Source: Dinochytrium kinnereticum
Taxonomy: Eukaryota; Chytridiomycota; Chytridiomycetes; Chytridiales; Chytridiaceae
Direction: 5' to 3'
Assembly: GCA_027604005.1 (NCBI GenBank)
Contig: JADGJT010000040.1
Location: forward strand, 1-64,000
Length of the DNA stretch: 64,000 nucleotides
How positions within the stretch are numbered: position 1 is the first letter of the stretch; each line of letters begins with the position of its first letter. Below are positions 1-10,615 of this stretch, piece by piece. Below the pieces are notes generated by a model. That model had not been told where the DNA came from. It saw only the letters and a program-made list of their open reading frames with translations, and made no database searches. The position numbers and the translations under genes are program-made.

Positions 1-331
1 TTTTTTCACGGTTTTGAGGTCAGCCTTTACCTTTTTCTTTTTTTCTTCTTCTTCTTTTAATAACTCATCATCCCTTTTTATTCTGTCTTTACGAACAACA
101 CGAAATGAAAGTTGGTGTGGTTAGGGAGGGAGGGAGGGAAGGGAAGGAAGTGTCCCTTTCTTTCTTTACAAAATAACACAACACGTAGATGTTTCAACGA
201 ACTTCATTTTTTTCTGGAAAGATAATAACGCAGAACAAAAAAAGGGTAAAATTGTCAACCATCAAAACAAACCCCAAACAACAACACCCCAACCCACAAA
301 CACCACCCCCTCCCCCCCCTCTCCCCACAAA
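1..331. other. Upstream region of the F-box gene
   Basis: No gene is seen here. It holds pyrimidine tracts (about 1-60), a GGGA-rich patch near 123-150 and a C/A-rich leader directly before the ATG at 332. These look like promoter and 5' leader of the next gene. No clear TATA box is visible. Confidence 0.4.
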
Positions 332-3300
332 ATGCCCTCCAACCCCCTCACCAACCCCCCACCAACCCTCGAAACCCTCCCTCCAGAGCTCCTCACAAAG
401 ATTCTCCAACACCTTCACCCCTCACCGCCGTCCACCGACTCCAGAGCACCGACCCCGCCCCCCAGCAGCACGCTGCTTCCGCTCCTCCTCACCTCCAAAC
501 GATTGTTCGCGGCAACCGTGAGCCACGTGTGGTCGTATCCAAAGATTGGACCGCTTGCGGACGCGAGAGGGTGGAGGGGGTTTTTGGACGCGGTTGCTGG
601 GAGTTGGGGGTGTGGGGGGGCCGTGTGGGATTATGCGGGGGAGGTGTTGGGGGTGGAGGATGTTTGGCTTTTTGTTGGGGGGGAGGATGAAGTTGAGGAG
701 GAGGAGGAGGAGGAGGAGGAGAAGGAAGTGGAGGAGGAGGAGGAGGAAGTGGAGGAGATTTTTGTTGGAGGAGGAGATATGGGCTGTTGTGAAGTTGGGG
801 TTGGGGTTGGAAAGGTGATTGGTGCCGGGGGGGTTGAAGAGACGCGCGGTGATGAGGTTGGGGTCAGTGATGGGGAGATGATTGGCGCGGGTGTACGTGA
901 GGGAACGCGCGGAGATGAAGTTGGGTTAAGTGATTGTGATGAGAAGATAATTGATGAAGGAGGCCTTCAAGAAACGCCGGACATTAGAAATGCAAAGGAC
1001 AACCAGCATGTTGAAGAAACACACAATGACGCGGATAAAGCTATAGAAGATGTTGCGAAAGAATCGCGGAATGACGACGAGGACGAGGACGAGGACGAGG
1101 AAGATGATGGAGTTGATACCGAGATTCGCCATGAAAAAGAGGGAGATGTTGATGGGATCTGGTCTTCAACGACCAAATCAAAATTCCTCAACCACGATCA
1201 CACCACCCCAGAGGAACTACACACCCTCAAACCAACCCACCCACTCGAAGGCGAGCAAAACCAAAGCACGACCTCACAATCTGCATCCACAACCCTGCAA
1301 CCCCCCACTCCAATCAAACCTACCACCACACCCCAACTATACCGTCAAGACTCAAAGATATCGACTGGAGACACGTTGTCGCCACGGTTTGAAGATGAGG
1401 TGGATGGTGGTGGTGGTGTGGATACCTTGAGGGTGAGGTATGGGGAGTTGAGGAATCCAAGGGAGGTTTTGGCTGAAAAGGTTAGGGAGGAAAGTCAAAG
1501 TTGTGAAGGTGAACGTGAAAGTGCGGTGTATTTGGGAAGGAAAGGGAGTGAGGAGGATGATAGAAACTGCGAAGGTGTTGTGACTGAGATGGGAGGGGGA
1601 GGGGGAGGGGGTGAGTGTTTAGAAGGAGAGGTTAAAGATGTTGTAAATCAAGATGCTGCGAAAGATATAGGTCACGACAGCACAACAAAAGTTTCCGACA
1701 CCGAGGTCAAAAAACCCCACGACAACAATGTGAAAGTGGACGGCCAAAACGAGACGAGGGCTGATGAAATTCACAACGAGACTACTTCCACAAACCTGAT
1801 CGATAAGGAGTCTCAAGTGGAAACCGTCCAACTCTCACCAAATCTAATCCCACCTCTCACATTCCGACCCAAAAAGCTCACCCGCGCAAAAATGCTCCTC
1901 CCCTGGTCCCTCCCCCATCTCGCGCATCATGAAAAAAATTCCCTCCACTACGGCCTAACCCTCCTCCTCACCCACTGCAAAAACCTCCGCCACCTCCGTC
2001 TCCACCTTCCAATCCCCTCATTAACCCACCTGCCGCTCCACAAAAGCCTCGTCCCGTCGCTCAGGTCTCTTGACATTTTTCAAAGAGTCACGGACGCTGG
2101 GCTGAAGGCTCTGTTCGGGGGGGAGGGGAAGGTTGGGTTGAGTAAGTTGGTGTTAAGGAAGCCTGAGTGCTCGAGTGAGGTTCTTGTGGAGGTTTTGAGG
2201 GGGGCGGAGTTGAAGGTGCTTTGTTTGGGAGGGCCGGTGGCCGTTACTGGGGGTGGGGTACCATTATCGATGGCAGGGTTGAGACCTTCAAGATTTGTGA
2301 GGGCTCCGCCTCCAGCTCCAACGCATTCATCGATTCTCAAATTACTAACCTTCAACGCTGAAGTCAATCAAAGTGTTGAGAGGTTGGGTGTGCTTCAGAC
2401 CACGTTAAGAAGACTGGATTTGTCCTGTCTTCGACCAGATCCCGATCCTCCCTCTAGCTTCTACAAAACCTCGCCAGGGTCCACTCCCGTGAACCAAACC
2501 GGTGCTGACCTTTTGAAAGCAATATCACGGTGCAAGAATCTAACTCACCTCGTCTTGGCTCTGTGTCCCAATTCTGGACTTCACCTCCGAAACATTGCTT
2601 GGATCGCTTTACCGCCCTTGTGGAAGACACTAAAAGTCCTTGTGATTCGTCCATTAAATACCGGAACACCCTCAGGAGGGTCAGTAGGGGACTCGACGGT
2701 AGATGAGGAAGATGTGGTCAAACTCCTGTCTCCGATGATTGAGCGAGCGGCACAGGAAAGGAGCAATGAGTTTTACAAACCACTGCCACCGGATTCACCT
2801 GCTGGATCTCAACTTCTCCGATCATTAGCGGAGGATGGAAAGATGGGAGAAGACGAGATAGATGTATGGGATTGGCGAGGGGGTGGAGGCTTTCAAAAGT
2901 TTGATTCGGATGCGTTGTTTTATGTAGGAGGATGTGGTGGATCTCGAGGGAAGCATACTGCGGATGACCCCGGTGATTATGCTATGGAACGGTTAAAGAT
3001 TGCCATGGGAAAAGAGAAATGGGGAAAGCTTGAAAGACGCATCAAGATGACCCGAGAGCTGGAGACTCGGAATCAAAGAGGATTCTGGGGACCCACGTTG
3101 ACGCGAAAGGGGGCAGAGGAAGATGTTGAAAAGGTTGGTGTTGATGACGGGACTAAGGGGGAGGATAGTGTGATCATTGATGAGGAACAAGGGAAGCGTG
3201 TGGAAGGGATGGGGACTTTTGGGATGGAGGCCGTGCTGTTAGAGGGGCTTGACTTTGTGGGTGGCGGAAGGGGAGGGTTGAGGTTTTACTTTGGCGTTAT

Positions 3301-3388
3301 GGGGGATCCATGGCGTGTTGATGCCATGGTTGAGCGATGGAGGAATCTGTACACAGGAGTCGAGCTGTCAGTGAAGACTCCGCGATGA
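332..3388 (+). CDS. F-box / leucine-rich-repeat-like protein, single exon
   Basis: An uninterrupted 1018-residue reading frame. Residues about 10-60 form an F-box (LPPELLTKILQHL, then hydrophobic residues and a VWSYPKIG-like end), which in known proteins binds Skp1 within SCF ubiquitin ligases. A long acidic, low-complexity segment follows (Glu runs near residues 125-150, Asp/Glu near 245-265). A Leu-rich stretch at about 530-720 (CKNLRHLRLHLP, LRSLDIF, LKVLCLGG, LRRLDLSCLRP, CKNLTHLVLAL) resembles irregular leucine-rich repeats that would recruit the substrate. The C-terminal 250 residues are unrecognised. The inferred role is substrate receptor of a cullin-RING ligase; the target is unknown. 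The coding strand alternates sharply between C-rich and G-rich blocks (C-rich 300-520, 1180-1340, 1680-2060; G-rich 560-960, 1380-1660, 2090-2280). Confidence 0.75.
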   Translation: MPSNPLTNPPPTLETLPPELLTKILQHLHPSPPSTDSRAPTPPPSSTLLPLLLTSKRLFAATVSHVWSYPKIGPLADARGWRGFLDAVAGSWGCGGAVWDYAGEVLGVEDVWLFVGGEDEVEEEEEEEEEKEVEEEEEEVEEIFVGGGDMGCCEVGVGVGKVIGAGGVEETRGDEVGVSDGEMIGAGVREGTRGDEVGLSDCDEKIIDEGGLQETPDIRNAKDNQHVEETHNDADKAIEDVAKESRNDDEDEDEDEEDDGVDTEIRHEKEGDVDGIWSSTTKSKFLNHDHTTPEELHTLKPTHPLEGEQNQSTTSQSASTTLQPPTPIKPTTTPQLYRQDSKISTGDTLSPRFEDEVDGGGGVDTLRVRYGELRNPREVLAEKVREESQSCEGERESAVYLGRKGSEEDDRNCEGVVTEMGGGGGGGECLEGEVKDVVNQDAAKDIGHDSTTKVSDTEVKKPHDNNVKVDGQNETRADEIHNETTSTNLIDKESQVETVQLSPNLIPPLTFRPKKLTRAKMLLPWSLPHLAHHEKNSLHYGLTLLLTHCKNLRHLRLHLPIPSLTHLPLHKSLVPSLRSLDIFQRVTDAGLKALFGGEGKVGLSKLVLRKPECSSEVLVEVLRGAELKVLCLGGPVAVTGGGVPLSMAGLRPSRFVRAPPPAPTHSSILKLLTFNAEVNQSVERLGVLQTTLRRLDLSCLRPDPDPPSSFYKTSPGSTPVNQTGADLLKAISRCKNLTHLVLALCPNSGLHLRNIAWIALPPLWKTLKVLVIRPLNTGTPSGGSVGDSTVDEEDVVKLLSPMIERAAQERSNEFYKPLPPDSPAGSQLLRSLAEDGKMGEDEIDVWDWRGGGGFQKFDSDALFYVGGCGGSRGKHTADDPGDYAMERLKIAMGKEKWGKLERRIKMTRELETRNQRGFWGPTLTRKGAEEDVEKVGVDDGTKGEDSVIIDEEQGKRVEGMGTFGMEAVLLEGLDFVGGGRGGLRFYFGVMGDPWRVDAMVERWRNLYTGVELSVKTPR

Positions 3389-3730
3389 AGCTGGGAGGGA
3401 TTCTGGGCATGCTTTTCCTCCAGTTTCTTCAGGAAGGGATCTAGCTGAGCGGGAAGGGAGGGGACGCGGGGATGGCAGTGGGTGAGGCGTGTTGGTCCCG
3501 TTGGTTGGTTCTACTTGAGACCCCCCCTTGACAAGGCAGTCCGAAAGGGGAAAATTCTCCATGCGACACATTGCTTGGAATATTCCTCAAAATATTACTC
3601 ATTGTCCAATCAAAGTGATGAGAAGTGCATGGCTGCTGTGACATTCCCAAGGGGGTGTGTTGGCTGCCAGGGATTTGCACGGGGAAGCTTTCGTCATAAA
3701 ACAGTTCCTGCTTCTGCTGCGACCCTCACG
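3389..3730. other. Intergenic region, promoter of the lipase gene
   Basis: The lipase frame is open upstream of the chosen start back to 3482, with an alternative in-frame ATG at 3630, so the N-terminus may be longer. Nothing else is recognised here. Confidence 0.35.
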
Positions 3731-5801
3731 ATGCCCTCAACCGCCTCCATCGCCGCCGCTGGCAAGCGATCCTCAAAGCCTTCAGCATCGCATCGACACC
3801 ATGCTGCAGCATCGGACGCAGGCAATGCGTACGCCGTCACAACAACAACCCCATGGCCCTGCCCTCCAGCTCACATGCAGCCCTTCACGCAACTCTTTGC
3901 ACACTTTGCCTCGACATCGATCATGACGCTTCTTGTCCTCTTTTCATTTGTTGAGGACGTTTCAAAGTGGCTGCACTCTTTGATATTTCCTCCGGCCGTT
4001 GCTAGGTCTAACGGACCTGCCATGCAGGTAAAGAGTGTGAAGAGCAAGCCTGGTCCTGGTCCTGGTCCCTCAAGGCGATCAACTCACCTGCGAATTCGAA
4101 AGATCGAGTCGGAGGAGGAGGAGGACGGAAGCTCGTCGACTGCTATCAATGACTCCTCGGATGACCCCGAGGAGTGCGACGCTGATCTTGAGCTGGAAAC
4201 TGTTGGGACGTCTTCGTCTCAGACCAAGAAGGGGAGTAGTGGTGGTGGATCTGTGCTCTCCGCTTTCATTCCCAAGTCTCTCAGATCTAGAAGGGTTAGT
4301 GAGCCATCAAAAGATGAAGCTCTTTTTTTTGCAACAAGGCGGACAACGATGGATGGTTAGGTTTTTTCTCTCTTGATTGATGACTGATTGCTTCTTGTTA
4401 TGCTGATCGGCTTTAGTTAGGGACTATTGCGCGCACGCCGGATACTGCTGCGACACTTTTGAGACCATTACCGATGACGGATTTATTTTGTTTATTCACA
4501 GGGTGGCCTCACATGATCGCAAGCCAGCGCGTAAGTGTTTTACATAGCACTCTCATTAATATTACTACTTGCTGAGAATAATATTCCTTTAATCATTCAG
4601 GCAAGGGTCCCGTGATTCTAATGCACGGTCTGTTTCAGAGCAGCGGAGTTTGGGTGACGAACGGCATGCATTCCCTGGCCTTCTACCTCGTTGATCAAGG
4701 ATTCGACGTCTGGATGGGCAACGTAGGTAGAAAATGTTGCGCTTCCACTGATGCTTTTTTAAGAACCGAACCTGCATTGAGCAACACGTCTCCCTCAGCC
4801 CTAGCCACACTGACTTTTGGAATTGGTCCCTTGACGAATTGGCGCGCTATGATTTCCCCGCTCACCTTGACCTCGTCCGTCGTGAAACTGGATACGACAA
4901 GGTTGCGTTTGTTGGACACTCGCAGGGGAATGCACAGGCTTTCCTTTCGATGCTTCAGAACCCTTCTGTGTCTTCCAAGATCTCAGTCTTTGTTGCTTTG
5001 GCTCCGGCGGTTTACATTGGGTCTCTGCTTGAGAGCTTTCCGGTTTGCTTACTTATGGATTGCCCGTCGGATTTGTTCAGGTTTTTGTTTGGGGTTAAAG
5101 CTTTTTTGCCTATCATGACTTTTGTTCAGGTATGTGGAAAGGTTTTAATACCTTTTCATTTGTTTTGTCCTTTCTTTTATCGTCACGTAAGCGTAAGGAT
5201 GCGGGTTTTAATTTTCTTCTGTTTTTTTTCGATAGAAATACTTCCAGCCATATATCTTTGCCACCCTTGCGTATCACATGTTTCATTACCTGTTTGGATG
5301 GTAAGCAGCCAGCTACGATGGGCCTTCATTTTTTTTATTTGATTTTTTGTTTCTGAAATAACGAAACTGCCCGTCCCCCTTGACTATGCGTTGCTCAATA
5401 GGACCGATACCAACTGGGATCCTCGCAACAAAACCAGTTACTTCCAATTCACTCCCCGACCCCAATCCTCGAAGGCTATCCACCACTGGTCCCAGATGGG
5501 GTCTGCGGGTATAATCAAACCCTTCGAGTCTAACCCTTCAAACCCTCGAACAACTAAGAAAACACACCCTCCCGTGTTTGACGTCTCTTGTATCAAGTGC
5601 CCCCTCGCACTTTACTACGGGTCGAAGGACACCATTATTGACGGACCTGCGTTGCATAAGAGGTGTGAGGAGGGCGGAGTGAACCTTGTGGCTGCTGAGA
5701 TTGTGGAGGGGTATGAGCACATGGACTGTTTGTGGAGTATGGATGCTAAGGAGAAAGTTTGGAAAAGTATGGTGAAGCTTTTGGATCGGGTTGGAGTTTA
5801 G
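3731..5801 (+). CDS. Acid lipase / steryl ester hydrolase, membrane anchored
   Basis: Six exons by phase-consistent GT-AG junctions: 3731-4355, 4417-4530, 4601-4722, 4764-5129, 5236-5300, 5402-5801; 563 residues. It belongs to the alpha/beta-hydrolase family of lysosomal acid lipases and yeast Yeh1/Tgl1, which cleave steryl esters and triacylglycerols. Family signatures are present: the lid/N-terminal region with Asp-Gly-Phe-Ile-Leu, the oxyanion strand [13 protein letters not shown], a GNNR motif restored exactly at the exon 3/4 junction, FWNWS..ELARYD, the nucleophile elbow GHSQGN (Ser about 340), the acid in [10 protein letters not shown] and the His in GYEHMD. A hydrophobic span near residues 65-90 ([11 protein letters not shown]) precedes a Ser/Glu-rich cytosolic linker, like the membrane anchor of Yeh1. 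The likely site is lipid droplet, ER or plasma membrane. Start uncertain (3630 or 3731). Confidence 0.85.
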
Positions 5802-6576
5802 GTGTTTTTGGTACTGCCTTTTTTTTTTCTTTTAAGAAGTTTTGGGCTCTACTTCCCCTCCCCCTTCCTCTTTCTCCCCTTCCCCACATCCCCACTTCTC
5901 ATTATCATTCAAGTACATCCAATTCTTTTTTTTTTTTTTTCAGAACATGAAATCATAGAGGATGTATTCGACAATTTTAAGGACACATGTCCAACATTTT
6001 GCTTGTTCGATACAGACCCATCAACTGCCTTGTCTTTTCCCACCTTTTCTTGGTTTTCTATTTTTTTTTTTTCTTTCCTTTTTTTTTGTGTGGAATGCTT
6101 GTCTCATCGACTGTATCCTCACTCCAATTGATTTTCTTTTGGAAGAGAATGGGAAGATCTTCTGTTTCTTTTTCATTTTTCATTTATATGTCAATGGCTG
6201 GGCCTATCCTACATATCTCCTTCGGTTTTTAATAGACACGTACGTATACATGCGAGGTTCGACTGTTCGAAACTTGAGAGCTCATACTCCGCGATCGAAC
6301 ACTAGCCAAAAAAAGCAGCATTCAACCCGACCAACTTCATGTCCAAACGTTCAGTTTCGCTGAGAATCCACGGACCAGTTCTTTTTTTAGCTCCCCCAAT
6401 CATGTTTGACGCCTCCAGGAAACAATCATGAAGATCACGTTTGGTTTCCTTGTGCAAATTGTGTGGAATACTCTTTGATAAGGAAGACAGTCGAGGAGCT
6501 CGTCCGCCTTTGCCATCGCGCTGTTCAGTCATCTTTTCCGCACAATCGAACAGAAAAAGAATAAAGCTTTGAAAAG
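5802..6576. other. Intergenic region
   Basis: A T-rich 775-base stretch with several oligo-T runs (5818-5830, 5927-5940, 6061-6088). No supported gene. It should hold the 3' end of the lipase gene and the promoter of the LPMO-like gene. Confidence 0.35.
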
Positions 6577-7979
6577 ATGAGGCTATCGACGACTTTGGGA
6601 GCAGCATTTCTCCTGTGTGGTGTTTCTGGAGTGTTTGGACACGGTGCTTTGACATTCCCCACCCCGCGATACGGCAAGACCTTCGACAATGATGATCATT
6701 TGAGGTCAGCCGATTTCTTCTTCTTTACTGTTGTCTTTTTATGCTTTTGTCGCAATCTCTTTCTTTCATCCCTATCTAACACGGTGATGGCAGACAACCT
6801 CTTCACATGCGTGTCAACTTCTTTCCACCTGGGACGGACATGATCTGCGGAGGAGTTAAGAAGGACGACTCAAAAGTTGCGCCAACCGCCGTCTCTCCAG
6901 GTCAAGAAGTTGACGTGACGTGGGAGATGGGGTGAGTCCCAATATTTCTTTTCACCCACAACACCTCGCAACTGGCAAAACCCAAAAACCGTTTAACATA
7001 CAAAAAAACAGTTATTGGACTGGCGCCGCCCTCCATCAAGGCTGGGTGACCATGAGCATCTACCGTGGATCCGACGATAAAGGTCCGTGGGAGAAGCTTC
7101 AGACTGTGTCGATGGTCGGGTTCTCGACAGTCGAGACATCACCCAAAGGTTGCAAGATTAAGATCCCGGAGGACGTGAAGATTGGGGACCCGATTACCCT
7201 GCATTTCAACTGGACGGGGAGCGTTACGGTAAGGGCTTCATTTTTTTTCTCTTCTTTTTCGCAAAACAGAATGCAGCCCCCATGTGTTTATTATTTTATT
7301 TCATTTTTGTTTGCTGCTTTTCTTTACGGGGAGGAGTGGTAGCTTGAACGATGAAGGCAAAGCCACCTGTTCCTGGCCGAGCGACGCTTAGAATCATACT
7401 GACGCCAAAAACAAAAAAAAAACAAACAAACCCCAAAACAAAAAACAGAACGAGGTTTTCCACAACTGCGCCGACCTCATCGCCTCCGACACCTCTCCCA
7501 CCTATGTCGCCCCTCCACCCAAACTCCCGGAACCAGAGGCATCCTCAGAGCCCATCAAAACGCCAGACCAAACCCGTCTCCTCTACGCGCAGACCAAGGC
7601 GGCCCAAGACGCCCCCACAACACCATCCCCCACAACACCGGTCACCAAAGGTTCCCCATGTGACAGCAAGACCGAGTTCTACGCCTGCTCTGAAGACGGG
7701 AAGATTGCTCAATGCGCGGGAAACAAGTGGGCGGTGAAGAACTGTCCTCCTGGGTTGACTTGTAACCCCAAGTTGTTTGTTTGTGATTACCAAAAGTCTG
7801 TGGACGCTTTGAAGGAGGAGGAGAAGAAGAAGGCCAAGGAGGCTGCGGCTGCGGCGGCTGGGGGTGAGGAGGGAAAATGTGATTGTGCAAAGACGGTGAC
7901 GGTTACGAAGACGGTGGAGGTGGGGTGCACCCCTGAGGCGGTTGTGCAGCGGAGGAGGAGGGATGATGTGGAGCTTTAA
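6577..7979 (+). CDS. Secreted lytic polysaccharide monooxygenase-like protein with C-terminal carbohydrate-binding-like domain
   Basis: Four exons (6577-6704, 6794-6931, 7012-7228, 7449-7979), 337 residues. A 21-residue signal peptide ends just before His22 (HGALTFPTPR), the position of the N-terminal copper-ligating histidine of LPMOs. A second histidine (GAALHQGW) and an aromatic residue in VFHNCADL match the other parts of the copper site and the C-terminal strand of AA10/AA11/AA16-like enzymes. After a Pro/Thr linker comes a Cys-rich module (about residues 230-275: FYACSEDGKIAQCAG...KNCPPGLTC) resembling CBM19-type chitin-binding domains, then an Ala/Lys-rich helix and an Arg-rich tail. 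The inferred function is oxidative cleavage of a structural polysaccharide, probably chitin. The AA family assignment is uncertain; the LPMO fold is likely. Confidence 0.75.
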
Positions 7980-8539
7980 CTTGAAGAGAAGCCCTCGGTT
8001 ACTTTTGGATACCCAAACATGTGTGGGGTAAACTGCCCGAAACATTTCTGCAAAGGAGAAGGAGGAGGGATGATGTGGAGCTTCACTTTGAAAGCTTATG
8101 GACGAGTGCTCGTTTTATTTTTTTGGATACCCATTAAACATGCTTAAGCATTGCCATTTTACTCAAATAGCACCCAATTCTTCAATGACGGTTTTTTGGA
8201 ACTGAAAATGGCTGATGATCAATCAAGTGAGAGAACTATGCTGATGCCGGAGTACAATCTAAGGCTTACAGAAAACTGAACAAGCAAAAAAAAAAAAAAA
8301 AAAAAAAGGTTACCAACCAACTCGGAAATAGCATTACTGTCGACAATACCCCTTACTTAAGCTGTCCCATCCAGACTATCCCAGTCCACTTCAAATTCCT
8401 CAACAAAAGAAAAAAACCATAAAAAAAAGACAGCGGCAAGTTCCGAAGCAATAAAATCAGTTTTATTTCGCTGAACCCAATGAGAAATCCTTTCCCCACC
8501 CTTCCCAAAAATCACACATCACAGGAAAAAAAAATCCCC
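7980..8539. other. Convergent intergenic region with poly-A tract
   Basis: It lies between the 3' ends of the LPMO-like gene and the phosphoglycerate mutase gene. It contains a 22-base A run at 8286-8307 and A-rich sequence near 8405-8430. An imperfect echo of the gene end (a purine block followed by 'gatgatgtggagctt') occurs at 7960-7977 and again at 8066-8084, suggesting a small local duplication. No gene is seen. Confidence 0.4.
8286..8307. repeat. Poly-A tract
   Basis: 22 consecutive A in the convergent spacer downstream of the LPMO-like gene and the phosphoglycerate mutase gene. Confidence 0.9.
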
Positions 8540-10615
8540 TCACTTTTGAATCAAGCTCCTTCCAGTCATCTCCTCCGGAATGGGAATACCCATGACATCC
8601 AAAAGCGTAGGAGCCACATCAGCAAGATTAGCATCCGTGGTAGGAACAAACTTGTGCTCGGTGGAGGTCATGATGAACGGAACTACAAAGAAAGAAAGAA
8701 GAAGAAAAACAAAAGGTCAGAGTGGCCAGAGCCCCCCTCAAAAAACAACAAAAAAAAAAACAAACAGATCATGGTTCACCACCACTCACCCTTGTTACAT
8801 GTATGCGCAGTATGCGGGGTCCCATCCGCAGCAATCATCTTCTCCGCATTCCCATGATCAGCAGTGATGAACAAAGTGTAGCCATTGGCCTCACACGCCT
8901 CGTAAATGATTCCAATCGCCTTATCCGTGGCCTCAACCCCCTTCTTGGCCGCCTCAAACACACCAGTATGCCCAACCATATCCGGGGGAGCAAAATTGCA
9001 CATCACAAACGGGTGCCTCTTCTCCGCGACGCGCTCCGCAACCTAGATGAAAGATGGTCCATCAGCTCCCTTTCAAGAACCAAAAGCTAAGCTCAAACCT
9101 TCTCAGCGACCTCAATGGCGCTCATCTCAGGCTTAAGGTCGTAAGTGGCGACCTTTGGAGATGCGACCAGGTCCCGGTCCTCAAGCTTGTAGGTGGCTTC
9201 CGTTCCACCGTTGAAGAAGAAGGTGACGTGCGCGTACTTTTCAGTTTCGGCAATGTGAACCTGGGGGACCTCGTGCTTTCCAAGCCACTCTGCGAGAACA
9301 TTGTCCATCTTCTGAGGGGGGAAGATGGGTGCAAAGGGAAAGTCGGCCTTGTACTGGGTCATGGTGGTAATGGTCTTTGCGGCATCATGGACATCAGGCA
9401 AGGATTACGCGAATTAGAACATCAAGGAAAGAAAAAGAAAGAAAGGCCGAGGTGAGAAAGGGAGCCTTCTACAACACTCACGACGTTCTGAGGAACTCTG
9501 GGGACAGCAAAAGGCGTGGGCAAGATTCCAATTGCAGATGACAACTCCCTCATACGATCGGACCTGAAGTTGAAGAAAACCAGGGTATCCCCATCCTTGA
9601 TAGCCCCAGCAGCCTTAGCCAATACAATGGGCTTCAAGAACTCATCCGTCTCATCCTTCGCGTAAGCGGTCTCAATCGCCGTCTTGAATCCATCAAAGCC
9701 ATCAACATAAACATCTTGGCTCGACACACCCTCAACAACCGCATCATAAGCAACCTTGACACGCTCCCACCTCTTATCACGGTCCATAGCATAGTACCTC
9801 CCAACAATGGTGGCAAGAGTTCCATACCCAATCTTCTCAACATGCTCACGCAGCCTCTCAAGGTAAGTGATGGCAGACCTGGGAGAGCAGTCACGACCGT
9901 CTCCAAAAAAGTGAATGTAAGTCTCCTTCACGTCAGCAGCCTTGGCAGCGGTGAGGATGGCGTGTAGATGGTCCTGGTGTGAGTGGACACCGCCATCCGA
10001 GACCAGCCCAAGGAGGTGGAGGCGGCCGGTTCCAGCGGGATCCGCGGCGCGCTTGAGAGCGGCGGCGAGAGAGGGCTGAGCCGCGAGGGTGTTGTTCCTG
10101 ACGGAAAGCTCGATTCGAACAATGTCCTAAACGCCAGTGGTCAGGTTTGTTGTCGAGATAAAGGAAAGATGCGCCAGACAGTCAAGCAGCAGGGAATGCA
10201 CCACAAGGATAGAGGTGAAGGGTGAGGGGGCTAGCACAACCAAGATCAACCACCAAAGAAAGGAATCCGTCCATACACGCGGTGGCATCAACCAACACAA
10301 ACCAAACAAGCACACACCATACCTGGTAAACGACTCTGCCTGCGCCAATGTTGAGATGGCCAACCTCCGAGTTGCCCATCAATCCATCAGGCAATCCAAC
10401 CGAGAACCCGTGAGCACCCAACTCAGTGAAAGGGTACTTCTTCGCCAAGGAGGTCATGACAGGAGTCTCAGCGTTCTTAATCGCATCACCCCTCTCGTCC
10501 TCCAGTTGCCCAATACCCCATCCGTCAATGCAGATGAGACAGACGTTCTGCACCCAAAACAAAGTCAGATCGCACGTCAACAGCAAGGCGTCCTCACCTG
10601 CTTGATCGCTACCAT
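8540..10615 (-). CDS. gpmI: 2,3-bisphosphoglycerate-independent phosphoglycerate mutase
   Basis: Six exons on the minus strand: 10598-10615, 10323-10547, 9482-10126, 9099-9374, 8790-9042, 8540-8682; 519 residues, the usual length of the family. It interconverts 3- and 2-phosphoglycerate in glycolysis through a phosphoserine intermediate, using two divalent metals. Visible signatures: CIDGWGI (metal Asp14), LMGNSEVGH with catalytic Ser66, [60 protein letters not shown] and [10 protein letters not shown]. The first exon codes only six residues; its ATG and junction restore the start of the conserved strand. Bacteria, plants and some fungi use this cofactor-independent type instead of the cofactor-dependent yeast Gpm1. 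The enzyme is cytosolic and no targeting signal is seen. Confidence 0.95.

Noticed and set aside
194..521. Overlapping frames at the window start with Gly/Pro/Phe runs on both strands
   Set aside because: They are low-complexity shadows of the C-rich leader and of the F-box gene; no domain or sensible start.
6250..6300. Possible tRNA T-arm-like sequence (GGTTCGACTGTTCG)
   Set aside because: No matching acceptor, D or anticodon arms could be found around it.
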